Shown here in pieces: positions 24,171 through 33,466 of a DNA stretch of 61,870 nt. A model generated the notes under the pieces. It ran no database searches. It worked only from the letters and a program-made list of their open reading frames with translations, and was not told the DNA's origin. The first letter of the stretch is position 1; each line of letters begins with the position of its first letter. Source of the DNA: JADGQN01 sp035315185. GTDB taxonomy: Bacteria > Desulfobacterota > Syntrophorhabdia > Syntrophorhabdales > WCHB1-27. The translations under genes were made by a program, and so were the position numbers. The stretch covers positions 1 through 61,870 of the forward strand of contig DATFYE010000146.1 in assembly GCA_035315185.1 (NCBI GenBank), read 5' to 3'.

Positions 24171-24752
24171 ATGGATTTGGTTCGAAGAGTTCAGGACATA
24201 CTCTTGAGGCCCAAGGAGACGTGGCCGCTCATTAAGTCAGAAGAGGCGACGATCGGCAGTCTTTACAGATCGTACGCTCTTATGCTCGCCGCCATACCGG
24301 CTGCGGCTCAGGCGATAGGTCTGGCGCTGATAGGCACATCGTTCCTGGGTGTACGCTACAGAGCGTCGCTCGAAAGCACGCTGGTCGATGCCATTTTGTC
24401 CTATTGCGTCTCCCTCGTCGCGCTCTACATGGTCGCGTTGATTATCAATAGCCTCGCGCCCAAGTTCGCATCACGGAAGAACCTCATCAGCGCATTCAAG
24501 CTGGTCGTATACTCCTGGACCCCCTCGTGGATTGCAGGTGTACTTCTCCTTATCCCCGCTCTCGCTTGGCTCGCCAAACTGGCTTCTCTTTATGGCATCT
24601 ATCTCTTGTATTCCGGCCTGCCTGTCCTCATGGACACGCCGAGGGAGAAGGTCACCGTCTATTTCCTATGTGCAGTCGTTTTGAGCATCATCTTCGTCGG
24701 CTTTATCATCTCTGTAGTAGCGCTTTTCTTCCCATTGGGCAGCCTGTTCTGA
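24171..24752 (+). CDS. Yip1-family integral membrane protein
   Basis: 193 aa from ATG 24171. Begins DLVRRVQDILLRPKETWPLI, the amphipathic lead typical of bacterial Yip1-domain proteins, then five hydrophobic segments (roughly residues 30-55, 75-100, 115-145, 150-165, 172-193). SAFKLVVYSWTPSWIAGVL is a family-like central helix pair. Function in bacteria unknown. ATG 24153 is possible but lies within the repeat arm. Confidence 0.75.
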   Translation: MDLVRRVQDILLRPKETWPLIKSEEATIGSLYRSYALMLAAIPAAAQAIGLALIGTSFLGVRYRASLESTLVDAILSYCVSLVALYMVALIINSLAPKFASRKNLISAFKLVVYSWTPSWIAGVLLLIPALAWLAKLASLYGIYLLYSGLPVLMDTPREKVTVYFLCAVVLSIIFVGFIISVVALFFPLGSLF

Positions 24753-24757
24753 GCGTT

Positions 24758-24882
24758 ATACCAAGTTGCATTCAAAAATAGAGCAAGGCGACCAGGAGGA
24801 TAGCGACGGAGGCGTACTATTAGTACGTCGGAGTCGTGCCGACGCAGGCAACGAAGCTATATGAATGAAGGCAACTTGGTAT
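24758..24882 (+). repeat. palindromic interspersed element, family A copy 4
   Basis: Arms ATACCAAGTTGCATTCA and TGAAGGCAACTTGGTAT pair; the core GGCGTACTATTAGTACGTCGGAG and GCAACGAAGCTAT is shared with the other copies. Compared with copies 1 and 3 the arm reads CCAAGTTG instead of CCGATTTG, with the matching change CAACTTGG on the other side. Confidence 0.85.
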
Positions 24883-24936
24883 TACCCTTTTTTCGTTTTC
24901 AGCCAGCAGTCGGTCATCCATCCAAATGATAGATGC

Positions 24937-25632
24937 TCACACTTCGCCTGATCGAAGGGAATGCTTGGGTCGCACATGACCAAACCACGTTTCCATTATC
25001 CTGGCGTATGTCCCCTCTTTCTTGAGACATCGCAGACCTTCGTTGATCGTCTCCAGGAGCGACGAATCGCTGCCTTTCATCGTGGCAACGGCAAGAGGCA
25101 TCTCTAGAAAGACCTTATCCGGCAGTGTGAAGCGCCCTCGGAATAACCTGTGGATTAAATCTCTTCCCACATGCACGTTGAGGGCCGCTGCATCTGCATT
25201 GCCAGCGAGTACCGTTTCGAGAGCTTCGCTATAGTCCTTGACCAAAAGAAGCCTCGCCCCTGGGACTTCTCTCCGGATATATGCCGACAGGGGTCCCGTC
25301 CGCGGCGTAACGATTCTCCTGTTTTCATAGTCCTGTAAGTCCGTCGGCGGATCGGGAGATTTCACAAAGAGGGCGGCACCGGTCATGAGAAGCGGGTCGC
25401 TGAAATCAAATAGCGCCTTGCGCTCAGGGGTGATGGCGTAGAAGGCAATTCCATCGGCCTCTCCGGCGTCCAACAGGCGCCTGATGTGTTCCATTGGGGT
25501 GGGAATAAAGCTTACCTGGATATGGATCCGCGCAAAGGCTTCCGAGAGAATGTCGATCACGGCTCCCCTTGCCTTTCCTCCTTCACCGAAGGCAAGAGGC
25601 GGAAAGGGGTTATCATAGGCGAGTCGGATCAT
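24937..25632 (-). CDS. family-3-type solute-binding protein without signal peptide
   Basis: 231 aa from ATG 25632, with the amino-acid-binding-protein fold (PF00497-like): IRLAYDNPFPPLAFGE at the N-terminus, GEADGIAFYAITPERKALFDFSDP, then AALNVHVGRDLI and a final WF. The protein begins directly with the first strand, so no signal peptide or lipobox is present; it might be cytoplasmic or a truncated receptor. The start lies 14 nt after the isochorismatase-type gene. No ABC permease is nearby. Confidence 0.75.
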   Translation of the reverse strand: MIRLAYDNPFPPLAFGEGGKARGAVIDILSEAFARIHIQVSFIPTPMEHIRRLLDAGEADGIAFYAITPERKALFDFSDPLLMTGAALFVKSPDPPTDLQDYENRRIVTPRTGPLSAYIRREVPGARLLLVKDYSEALETVLAGNADAAALNVHVGRDLIHRLFRGRFTLPDKVFLEMPLAVATMKGSDSSLLETINEGLRCLKKEGTYARIMETWFGHVRPKHSLRSGEV

Positions 25633-25645
25633 CTTGACTAATCGC

Positions 25646-26278
25646 CTATGTGACGTTTGTTCTTTTTTCTTGGAAGGTTTTCTCCCAGGCTGACACGATG
25701 CTGCCTGATTCGACAACCTCTCCAAAAAAAGTATTGATGTTGTATAGCGACATCTGCTTGGCCTGGTCATTGACGCCCGAGGTGAGATCTGAAGGCAGCA
25801 CGATATGATACTCGAGCATGAATCCATCTCGCGCCGTGGACTCAACACAGACATTGGTGGCTACGCCTGTGAGTATCAGGGTCCTGATTCCATTGGCGCG
25901 CAGGATAGCATCCAGTGGTGTGCCGATGAAGGCCGAGTAGCGGTGCTTGGGCAGGACGATGTCGTCCGGTGCTGGAGCGCACTCATAAAACTCCTCGTTC
26001 CGGGGATCGAAAGGCCGCACCATTCTTGCCCGCGTGTAGTGTTCTACAACAACGGGCGAGCGCAGGAACGGATACATAGTTTGCCTGGTGAAGATGATCG
26101 TTTTTAGATAGCGGCGCGCTTCACCTATGAAACGGTTGAGTCCGGGAATGATTTCCTGGTTCGCACGGTAGTCGTGTTTCATGAGATCGATGATACCGCC
26201 CGCACAGAAATAATCACGTTGCACATCGATAACCATGAGGGCGGTATGTGAAGGGTTGATCTTTTCCGCAAAGTCCAT
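25646..26278 (-). CDS. isochorismatase-like cysteine hydrolase
   Basis: 210 aa. Catalytic Asp in ALMVIDVQRDYF (about residue 19), Lys in DIVLPKHRYSAF and the nucleophile Cys in LTGVATNVCVESTARDG, with the cis-peptide at GVAT. The family includes isochorismatases, nicotinamidases and N-carbamoyl amidases; the exact substrate is unclear. AAGGAGGAAACC precedes ATG 26278. It pairs with the binding-protein-like gene, and the upstream AAHS-type transporter suggests uptake and hydrolysis of a small aromatic or amide compound. Confidence 0.85.
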   Translation of the reverse strand: MDFAEKINPSHTALMVIDVQRDYFCAGGIIDLMKHDYRANQEIIPGLNRFIGEARRYLKTIIFTRQTMYPFLRSPVVVEHYTRARMVRPFDPRNEEFYECAPAPDDIVLPKHRYSAFIGTPLDAILRANGIRTLILTGVATNVCVESTARDGFMLEYHIVLPSDLTSGVNDQAKQMSLYNINTFFGEVVESGSIVSAWEKTFQEKRTNVT

Positions 26279-26421
26279 GGTTTCCTCCTTATGGTTTTGC
26301 GCTCAAAGGGAGCACTCTCTTTATCTTCCATCTTCCTAGCGAAGCGGTCTTCCTAGCGCACAGCGCGATCTTCCTTCTTTCCTCTAAGCGTAGCGCTCGT
26401 CCATCGTGCGTCGATGCACCG

Positions 26422-27801
26422 CTATCCGGCTGTGGCGCTTTTAGCTTGTGCGGCGCCTGCGCCGCGCGCCTCCAAAGCGGCCCGTTTGAGATGACTGTGG
26501 AACACTATCAGAAGGGCCGCGATAACGAGTGCGATTACCGCCTGCCAGAAGCAGATCTTCACAACGCTCCAGCTAAGGGTCAGAAGGAGTCCTCCCGCGG
26601 CCGGTGCGATCACCCCGCCCGCCTTTCCCATGGCGTACACCCAGCCAGTGCCTGTGCCGCGAATAGCCGGAGGATAGACAAGCGTGGCCGCGGCAAAGGC
26701 CCCTCCCTGAGCGCCGAATATGAAAAGTCCGCAGCCAATGGACATTGCGATAACGGTCGCAAGCGAACGGCTGCCCGCGAGCAGTCCAAAAACCCACAGG
26801 GCAAAGAACGCGAGTACAAAGCCGATCTGCAACACCCGCAGCGGACTCGCCTTGTCCATGAGGCGCCCGATTGAGACTGCCGCGCAGATACTTCCGAACA
26901 TGATCGCCGCGAACGCAAGACTGTATTGCTGAACCGTTGCCCCGGCATTCCGAAGCAGAGTAGGGGCCCATGAAACGAGCGCCCAACAGAGATACGCGGC
27001 AAGAATCGAAATCGCCCACCAAACGATCGTGGTCAGCGCGCGCCCTTCCGTGAAGAGGTGCTTGAGCGAAACTCCCGCAAGTTTTTTAGCGCTTGAGGCG
27101 AACCGGGCATTGTTATCGTTACCGAGCTCCGGGGACACCCTGGAGACGATCCTGCGAATTCGCGCCCTGTCTTTATCACGTCGCACAAGGAATTCGAGCG
27201 ACTCGGGAAGGAAGAACATCATGATGACGCACAGAATGAGCGGCGCTATGCCGCCGAGCACGAAGAGCGACTGCCAGCCGAGATGCGGGATCAGCCATGA
27301 GGCTAGAAGCCCCCCTACCAATGCGCCGGCAGGTATCCCAGCGTAAATTGTGGTGACAAGGCTTGCACGCGAGCGGCTCGGCGCGTATTCCGAACCCAGA
27401 GCGAGGGCACTGGGGACGGCCCCACCGAGGCCTATACCTGCCAGAAAGCGGTAAAGCGCCAGGTGCCCCACACTGGTAATGGTGACGGTCATTGCGGTAA
27501 AGACACCGAAGATGAGAGCGGAGACGAGGAGCATCCATTTCCGCCCCCAACGGTCCGCAAGGGTACCTAGAAGGAACGCACCGATCACGGGCCCGAACTG
27601 ACCAGCGCTCAATGCCAGGCCGAGAGCGCCGGGCTTCGAGTGCAGGAAGTCCGCAATTTTGGGCAGGGCCACCCCGGCCACCGTCAAGTCGAAGCCGTCG
27701 AGGAGCACCACCAAGAAGCAGATACCACACACCATGTACTGATATGCGGTAAATCGACTAGAATCGAAGACCTCCGATACGCTTACTGTCCTTTCCGCCA
27801 T
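26422..27801 (-). CDS. MFS transporter, aromatic acid:H+ symporter (AAHS) type
   Basis: 459 aa, twelve predicted helices. Helix 1 has DGFDLTVAGVALPKI with the DGxD motif of AAHS carriers such as PcaK, and the loop 2-3 motif GTLADRWGRKW is present. A long central cytoplasmic loop (LPESLEFLVRRDKDR) and helix-10 motif AATLVYPPAIRGTGTGW follow. GGAGGTG stands before ATG 27801. It probably imports benzoate-like acids by proton symport, consistent with the nearby aromatic genes. Confidence 0.88.
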   Translation of the reverse strand: MAERTVSVSEVFDSSRFTAYQYMVCGICFLVVLLDGFDLTVAGVALPKIADFLHSKPGALGLALSAGQFGPVIGAFLLGTLADRWGRKWMLLVSALIFGVFTAMTVTITSVGHLALYRFLAGIGLGGAVPSALALGSEYAPSRSRASLVTTIYAGIPAGALVGGLLASWLIPHLGWQSLFVLGGIAPLILCVIMMFFLPESLEFLVRRDKDRARIRRIVSRVSPELGNDNNARFASSAKKLAGVSLKHLFTEGRALTTIVWWAISILAAYLCWALVSWAPTLLRNAGATVQQYSLAFAAIMFGSICAAVSIGRLMDKASPLRVLQIGFVLAFFALWVFGLLAGSRSLATVIAMSIGCGLFIFGAQGGAFAAATLVYPPAIRGTGTGWVYAMGKAGGVIAPAAGGLLLTLSWSVVKICFWQAVIALVIAALLIVFHSHLKRAALEARGAGAAQAKSATAG

Positions 27802-28086
27802 CCTTGCACCTCCAAGAATAGTTTCTCAGGCCAAAAGCTTTCCCGCCCTTACGCTCTCTGATTACCTGTCTGGAAATTGTCAGCTATGGCTTGCCTGTTC
27901 TCTCGATAGCCCCGTTAGGTCATTGATCGTTGGACCCGTCCACTGCAGGCGCCAGCGGTGGCCGCTCGTCTCCTTCCGTGGGCTTGTTTATGCCATTGTG
28001 ACCCACTCTTAAGATCATGTCAATAAGATTCTTGTATGGGGGACGCGGGTTTGTTACTTTCCTGTTTTAGAGTCAGCGTGTTATCT

Positions 28087-29046
28087 CTATTTCTTGCTCA
28101 GCCAGAAAGAAAGCGCTTCCTGGATGGCAAGGTGCCCGGCTTTCTCCAGAAACATGAGGTGGTAGCCGCCCGGATGGATAACCATCGCCTTGTCAGGTGT
28201 ACCAAGGTCTGCGAACATGGCGATGTTGTCCGCCAGGTCGACCACGTATTCTCTGGAGCCGTTCAGAATAAGCGCGGGTACTTTCATCGCTGAAACAAAA
28301 GGTTCCCCAGGATTATTGAGCACACTGTCCGGGTAGATACCCCCGGGCATCAGTCCGTATTTTTCTGCTACGAGTTTTTTGTACCACGAGACCACGTCCT
28401 GATCAAAGGTATCCAGTCGTTTCTCCACATCCAGGTAGTGCGTGTTGGGAACGTAATCCTTTCCGGGTTCCTTTGCAGCGTCCATGACTTTTGCGGCGTA
28501 GGCGACGAATAGCGGATTCACCTTCTTGTAGCGCGTTCCCATGAGCACTATCCGGTCCAGAAGGTCCGGGTAGGTGCCGGCAGCCACCAGCACGGCCGTT
28601 CCTCCCGAGGAGTGGCCCACGAGGCTCACTCTCTTTACCCCAGATCGCTTTGCAATAGCTTCCACCACCGGCTTGAGGTCTGAGGCTATGGATGCGGCAT
28701 TCACCTGCATGCCGTTCGGTTTGGTACTTTCCCCATAGCCTCTGCATTGCACGGCGTATACGTCGATTCCTCTTTGGGCGAGATAGTCCATGATGCTGTA
28801 ATCGCGAATAGGGATATCCCAGTATTCGTATCCGACCCCCGACCCGTGGACCAAGAGCACGGCCTTGCCGATTGCCCCTTTTGCGGGAGTCTTTGAGACC
28901 ACGAGAAGCTTTATGTCCTTTTGCGGCTCAACGAAGAACTCCTGCCGGTTGATCTCCGCGGAAAAACTCGTGGCGCATGACAGAAGCCATATCATGGCGA
29001 CCGGTACACCAAGCGATTGGAACCCTAGCATCTTCTCGAGATTCAT
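28087..29046 (-). CDS. secreted alpha/beta hydrolase
   Basis: 319 aa with an N-terminal signal (about 1-30, ending SFSA). HGSGVGYEYW forms the oxyanion region, the nucleophile elbow is VGHSSGG (Ser near residue 145), the acid lies in NGSREYVVDLAD, and the catalytic His is in HPGGYHLMFLE. AAGGAG precedes ATG 29046. Likely a periplasmic esterase; it could release an acid for the adjacent transporters. Substrate unknown. Confidence 0.82.
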   Translation of the reverse strand: MNLEKMLGFQSLGVPVAMIWLLSCATSFSAEINRQEFFVEPQKDIKLLVVSKTPAKGAIGKAVLLVHGSGVGYEYWDIPIRDYSIMDYLAQRGIDVYAVQCRGYGESTKPNGMQVNAASIASDLKPVVEAIAKRSGVKRVSLVGHSSGGTAVLVAAGTYPDLLDRIVLMGTRYKKVNPLFVAYAAKVMDAAKEPGKDYVPNTHYLDVEKRLDTFDQDVVSWYKKLVAEKYGLMPGGIYPDSVLNNPGEPFVSAMKVPALILNGSREYVVDLADNIAMFADLGTPDKAMVIHPGGYHLMFLEKAGHLAIQEALSFWLSKK

Positions 29047-29208
29047 AGTTGACTCCTTCCCGTCTCTGATTTGGTCCAGGTTTTACATCATCCGACTGGT
29101 CCCCTCTTTGTGGCCCCCACTCTCCTGGTCCCATTAGGGTAGGCTGCCGCAGAGTGCTTTCCAAGGGCCTTCCACATTCGGATTTATGATTTTTCCACCG
29201 ATCCCCCA

Positions 29209-30201
29209 TCAGATCTTGAACTCGTCAAAGGTCTCGGGGGCGAACAGCTCCTCCAGAGCCATCTTCCGCGCGGACAAGCCCTGCTCAAACGAATACTGGC
29301 AAAGAGCCTCGATGGTCTTTCTGTTCTTTTCGATCCCGTACGGCCACCAGTCATCACCCATGACCTTTCTCGTTTCGTCCACGTGGTGTACGAGCCATGG
29401 CAGCGTGGCATGCAAGGCGAACGTGTGCTGCAGACTTTTCAGAGTCAGATTCTTCGACGCAAGGAGAGCCTTGTACAGAGACATGGCAACCCATGGGTGC
29501 TGTTCGTACACGGTCCTTTTTATCGCAACAGCGTGCATGATGGGGAAGATGCCGGTCCTTCTAAAATACTCCTCTTCAACCTCCCAGTACCGGTCAAAGA
29601 GGTGTTTGACGTTGGGCGACTCTGAGGTAAACGAAGAAGGAGCCCTCGCTGTAAAAAGGGCGTCAATCTCCCCTTCATCGAGCATCCGGGAGAGAGTCTT
29701 GTCGGCTGGAATCGATTGATAGTCAATATCTGGCGGCAGCTCCAGTTTCAATTTTTCAACGCGCCCCGGGGTCTCCTCTCCGCCGCTCCTCCAGTGCACA
29801 TCCCTGGGGTGCACACCATACTCGTGTTGAAATATGCCCCTGAGCCACACTGCCGCTGTCATCTGGTACTCAGGCACACCTACCGTCTTCCCTTTCAGAT
29901 CTTCTGGACCTTTGATCCCCTTATGCACATTAATATACGCAGACGAATGGCGGAAGAATCTCGACGTAAATACAGGTATTGCGATGAACCGCTCATCCCC
30001 GCGCGACCTGGCCATCGTGTAAGATGAAAAGGACATCTCACAGGCATCAAACTCCTGGTGCCTCAGCTGACGCCAGAAGATCTCTTCCACCTCCAGCGGG
30101 ATGAAATTGAAATCCATGCCTTCGGGAACTATTGTTCCGTTCAAGATCGCCTGCAGCCGGTCATACGGAGAACATGCGAACGTAAATCTGAGCTTAGCCA
30201 T
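29209..30201 (-). CDS. 4,5-dihydroxyphthalate decarboxylase-like / NMT1-fold protein
   Basis: 330 aa with the periplasmic-binding-protein II fold but no signal peptide, as in 4,5-dihydroxyphthalate decarboxylases. Landmarks: FTFACSPYDRLQAILNG at the start, FDACEMSFSSYTMARSRG, IPVFTSRFFRHSSAYIN, GVPEYQMTAAVWLRGI and GDDWWPYGIEKNRKTIEAL near the end. AAAGGAGG precedes ATG 30201. The family name comes from phthalate catabolism, but many members act on unknown compounds; the nearby aromatic genes support a decarboxylation role. Confidence 0.8.
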   Translation of the reverse strand: MAKLRFTFACSPYDRLQAILNGTIVPEGMDFNFIPLEVEEIFWRQLRHQEFDACEMSFSSYTMARSRGDERFIAIPVFTSRFFRHSSAYINVHKGIKGPEDLKGKTVGVPEYQMTAAVWLRGIFQHEYGVHPRDVHWRSGGEETPGRVEKLKLELPPDIDYQSIPADKTLSRMLDEGEIDALFTARAPSSFTSESPNVKHLFDRYWEVEEEYFRRTGIFPIMHAVAIKRTVYEQHPWVAMSLYKALLASKNLTLKSLQHTFALHATLPWLVHHVDETRKVMGDDWWPYGIEKNRKTIEALCQYSFEQGLSARKMALEELFAPETFDEFKI

Positions 30202-30588
30202 AAAGATATACCTCCTTTTTCTCCTTTGAAAAGAATCTTTCCATGTTCCAGTCCTTCTATTTTCACATAACAGAACATAAACAGAGGCACGGCGTAAGCG
30301 TCAAAGCGGCCGGCCCTGCGTCCCGACAGGATGCTTATGCCATGGAGAGGTTTTGCTTGTCAAGCAGAATTAGATACAGGCTTTATTGGTTCAATTGGTT
30401 TTTATTGGTTTGATTAGTTGCAAGAAAAGTAGATTCCCACGGGCTCACGCCCGTGGCACTAGGCAGCACTGCCCCATCTTTACGCATTCACTCCCGGGCT
30501 CGCATCCGGGGTCCTCTGCCGGCTCGCGCCGCCGTGGGAATCTTTGAACTAATTAGACCAATTGAACTAATTGAACCAAGTCAGTGCT
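30202..30588. other. gene-free stretch with a long nested palindrome
   Basis: 387 nt without a gene. The first 180 nt are the leader region of the decarboxylase-like gene; 30384-30580 is the nested inverted repeat described separately. No other signal was seen. Confidence 0.7.
30384..30580. repeat. long nested inverted repeat of AATTGGTT near-repeats (family D)
   Basis: The left arm (about 30384-30440) contains ATTGGTTCAATTGG, GGTTTGATTAGTTG and AGATTCCCACGG; the right arm (about 30531-30580) has CCGTGGGAATCT, AACTAATTAG and CCAATTGAACTAATTG. Between them sit GC-rich small hairpins such as CACGGGCTCACGCCCGTG and CCCGGGCTCGCATCCGGG. The arms are mosaics of 8-10 nt near-repeats. Confidence 0.75.
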
Positions 30589-30882
30589 CTATTTCTCTCT
30601 GGGGAGAAGGATCCATTTGGCTCTCAGCTCCTGCCAGGCCTGTTCCCGAGCCTCGACTTCGGTGTAGCCTTGCTGCCTGAGCTGCTTTTCGAGGTGCCTC
30701 ATGTCTTCGCGCGTGAATTCGACCGCACGCTCGAGAAGGTCCTCAAGAACCCCTGACGTCAAAAGCCTTTGGTACATTTTTGGTCTATACTTGGCCCAGT
30801 GGTCCTTCGCCATTTGCTTGAGCATGTCCGGGGCATCCCGCTCTGCGGAACGACTTGTAAGCTCCTGCGCTGTTTGTTCCAT
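30589..30882 (-). CDS. small helical hypothetical protein
   Basis: 97 aa, highly charged and helical throughout: MLKQMAKDHWAKYRPKMYQR, then REDMRHLEKQLRQQGYTEVE. A GGCGGGTAGG stretch precedes ATG 30882. I recognise only a general likeness to short hypothetical proteins with a HWxKYRPKM core. It lies alone between two repeat-rich gaps. Confidence 0.6.
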   Translation of the reverse strand: MEQTAQELTSRSAERDAPDMLKQMAKDHWAKYRPKMYQRLLTSGVLEDLLERAVEFTREDMRHLEKQLRQQGYTEVEAREQAWQELRAKWILLPREK

Positions 30883-31187
30883 CCTACCCGCCTTTTTGGT
30901 TAATGGATATTCATCGGCCGAACGAGTCGTATTCTTAACCCCTCAGATGAGATATATCGGATATATGCAAAATCCGGGCCGAAATTGTATGGCCTTGGGA
31001 ACAGGCTTCGTACGGTACATCGGCAGTGCCGCCTGATAGGGAAGGAGATTAATGTGTCAATTATTTTACATACTTTTCCGCCGCAAGCGCTCCCTGGAGA
31101 CCCGAAAAAGCGCGGCGACTGGGCGGGAAATAAACCTTTTCTTGCGCTGCAAACCTGCAACCTGTGATTTGTAACCCGTAACGGTGG
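30883..31187. other. gene-free stretch of 305 nt
   Basis: Contains ATATATCGGATATATGC, a possible AT-rich promoter for the small gene, and near 31140-31185 units CTGCAAACCTGCAACCTGTGA and TTTGTAACCCGTAACGG that again look like degenerate short repeats. No gene or clear terminator seen. Confidence 0.5.
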
Positions 31188-33464
31188 TTAGCCCTTCTCT
31201 CTCTCTTTTAACGCCCTCAAGACCTTCTCAGGCGTAATCGGCAAATCCTTTATCCTCACCCCCACCGCGTCGTATATCGCATTCGCTATGGCAGGCGCGG
31301 TCGGCACGAGACCAGGTTCGCCGATGCCTTTTGCACCGAACGGTCCGTTCTTTTCATCCGTCTCTATGATGACCGCCTCGATGGGCGGAATATCCTTGGC
31401 AGTGAGCAGCTTATAATCGAGGAAATTCGGGTTCATGATCTTTCCATTCTGATAGACCATCTTTTCGCTGAGGGCATATCCCAGACCCATCACCCCGCCC
31501 CCGTAAATCTGCCCTTCAAGTAGCATAGGATTAATAGCCTTGCCCACGTCGTGCGCGGCAACATACTTGATGATCTTTACCTGACCCGTCTCTTTGTCTA
31601 CCTCGACCTCGACGCCGTGCGCACCATAAGCGTACGCGACCGACAGGTTCCCCTTGAACTCTTTGTTGAAATTCTCGTTTGGTGGATCATAGAAATAGTC
31701 TGCCACCAACATTTTTCCACCAGGCGTATAGTGCGCAGACCTCAAGATCTTGCCAAGCGCAATGCTCTTCTCTTTGTCGTTCTTCGAGAAGATGACGCCG
31801 CCCTTCAGGTCTAGAGCACTAGGGTCCTCGTTGAGAGTCGCGGCTGCCAGGTCGAGAATCCGCGCTCTTATTCTCTGCGCCGCTCCAAGGGCAGAGTTAC
31901 CGGCGACGAACGTGGTTCTCGATGCGTGCGCGCCCACATCCCACGGGCAAACATCCGTATCGTTGTTGATCACATTAATGTCTTCAACGGGAACGCCGAG
32001 CACTTCCGCCACAATCTGCGCTACGATGGTCTCCGAACCTTGTCCGATTTCCGATGAGCCGGTAAAAACATCGACTTTTCCATAATCATCGATCTTGATG
32101 ATCGTGCCGCAACCATCCGACTTGTAGACACGCGCGCCACCGCCCACGTGCACGAGTGCGGCCATGCCGAAGCCACGGCCTTCCTTCTGCATGCGCTTGC
32201 CTGTCCAGCCGAGCCTTGTTTTCACTGCTTCCATGCACTCCTTCACGCCGCATGACGTGATCTTGAAGTTCTGCGGTGTGATCTCGCCCGGTTCATTGGC
32301 ATTCATTAATCGAAAGTCATACGGGTCGATGCCTGCTGCCTCTGCGAGCTGATCCAGCGAGCACTCTATAGCGAAGGTCGCTTGAGGATTTCCATATCCC
32401 CGCATAGCCTGGCTGTATGTATTGTTCGTGTAGACGCATTTGGCCACGTATTTTACGTTCGGCACCTTGTAGAGAGAGGAGATAGGCAGCATCATAACGG
32501 ACGGGGTTGTTGCGCCCCATGAGGTATAGGCGCCATTATCAAGGATCATCTCCATGTCCCTGAAAAGGAGTTTTCCTTCCTTTGTGCAGCCCTGTGATAT
32601 CTTCGTGATGGTGCACTGCCTTGGCGAGGTTGCGAAGAACTCTTCCTCCCGGCTGAACGCAATCTTTACAGGCTTGCGAGTCTTCAGTGCGAGAAGAATT
32701 GCGAGGTATTCGTATGCATAGGTGTCAAGCTTGCTGCCAAAAGCGCCGCCGATAACGCTCTGGATGATTCTGACTTTCTTGTTTTTAAAACCGAAAGTAC
32801 CCAGCGCCTCCATGAAGTCCTTCTGCGCAAGGGAGGGAATCTGTGTGTTGCTGTACATCGTCAGGTTGCTGTTGATGTCAAAGCTGGCTATACATCCGCT
32901 CGCGCCAAGACAGCAGGCCGTGACCCATTGGGTGCGGAACGTGTCCTCGACCACGTGAGCCGCCTCTTTCTTAGCCGCATCGAGGTCCCCCACGATCAGT
33001 TTCCAAGGCATCTTCAGCACATTCGTTTTGTGCTCCTCGTGAATAAGCGGCGCGCCCTCCTTCATAGCGTCGACCGGGTCGAATATGGCGGGCAGTTCCT
33101 CGTATTCCACCTCGATCAGGTCTAGAGCCTCTTGCGCAACTTCGGGGCTCACAGCAGCTACAGCGGCTATCTCGTCCCTGAGCGAGCAAACTTTACCGGT
33201 CTTGAGCGGCGGATTATCTTTGTAGACACCGAATTTAAAAGCAGGGATAGTTGAGCCGGTGAGCACGGCCTTCACGCCGGAAAGCTTTTCAGCCTTCGCG
33301 GTGTCCAGGCGCTTTATCTTCGCATGGGGATATGCGCTGTAGAGTATCCTGCCGTAAAGCATGCCCGGTACTTTAAGATCTTGTATGTAGTTGGCTTCGC
33401 CTGCAACTTTTTCCGGAGCATCCTTTTTGGGTATCGGTTTTCCAACAACCGTGAGTTGAGCCAT
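31188..33464 (-). CDS. xanthine-dehydrogenase-family molybdopterin-binding subunit
   Basis: 758 aa large subunit of a Mo hydroxylase. Seen: PKKDAPEKVAGEANYIQD near the N-terminus; GGAFGSKLDTYAYE (molybdopterin contact) near residue 240; MRGYGNPQATFAIE; GSSEIGQGSETIVAQI; and the catalytic-Glu segment GAKGIGEPGLVPTAPAIANA near 715. GGGAGG lies before ATG 33464, 2 nt after the stop of the 2Fe-2S subunit. It forms a three-subunit enzyme with 33467-33934 and 34084-35046. The substrate is probably an aromatic or heterocyclic compound or its CoA thioester. Confidence 0.9.
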   Translation of the reverse strand: MAQLTVVGKPIPKKDAPEKVAGEANYIQDLKVPGMLYGRILYSAYPHAKIKRLDTAKAEKLSGVKAVLTGSTIPAFKFGVYKDNPPLKTGKVCSLRDEIAAVAAVSPEVAQEALDLIEVEYEELPAIFDPVDAMKEGAPLIHEEHKTNVLKMPWKLIVGDLDAAKKEAAHVVEDTFRTQWVTACCLGASGCIASFDINSNLTMYSNTQIPSLAQKDFMEALGTFGFKNKKVRIIQSVIGGAFGSKLDTYAYEYLAILLALKTRKPVKIAFSREEEFFATSPRQCTITKISQGCTKEGKLLFRDMEMILDNGAYTSWGATTPSVMMLPISSLYKVPNVKYVAKCVYTNNTYSQAMRGYGNPQATFAIECSLDQLAEAAGIDPYDFRLMNANEPGEITPQNFKITSCGVKECMEAVKTRLGWTGKRMQKEGRGFGMAALVHVGGGARVYKSDGCGTIIKIDDYGKVDVFTGSSEIGQGSETIVAQIVAEVLGVPVEDINVINNDTDVCPWDVGAHASRTTFVAGNSALGAAQRIRARILDLAAATLNEDPSALDLKGGVIFSKNDKEKSIALGKILRSAHYTPGGKMLVADYFYDPPNENFNKEFKGNLSVAYAYGAHGVEVEVDKETGQVKIIKYVAAHDVGKAINPMLLEGQIYGGGVMGLGYALSEKMVYQNGKIMNPNFLDYKLLTAKDIPPIEAVIIETDEKNGPFGAKGIGEPGLVPTAPAIANAIYDAVGVRIKDLPITPEKVLRALKEREKG

Positions 33465-33466
33465 AA

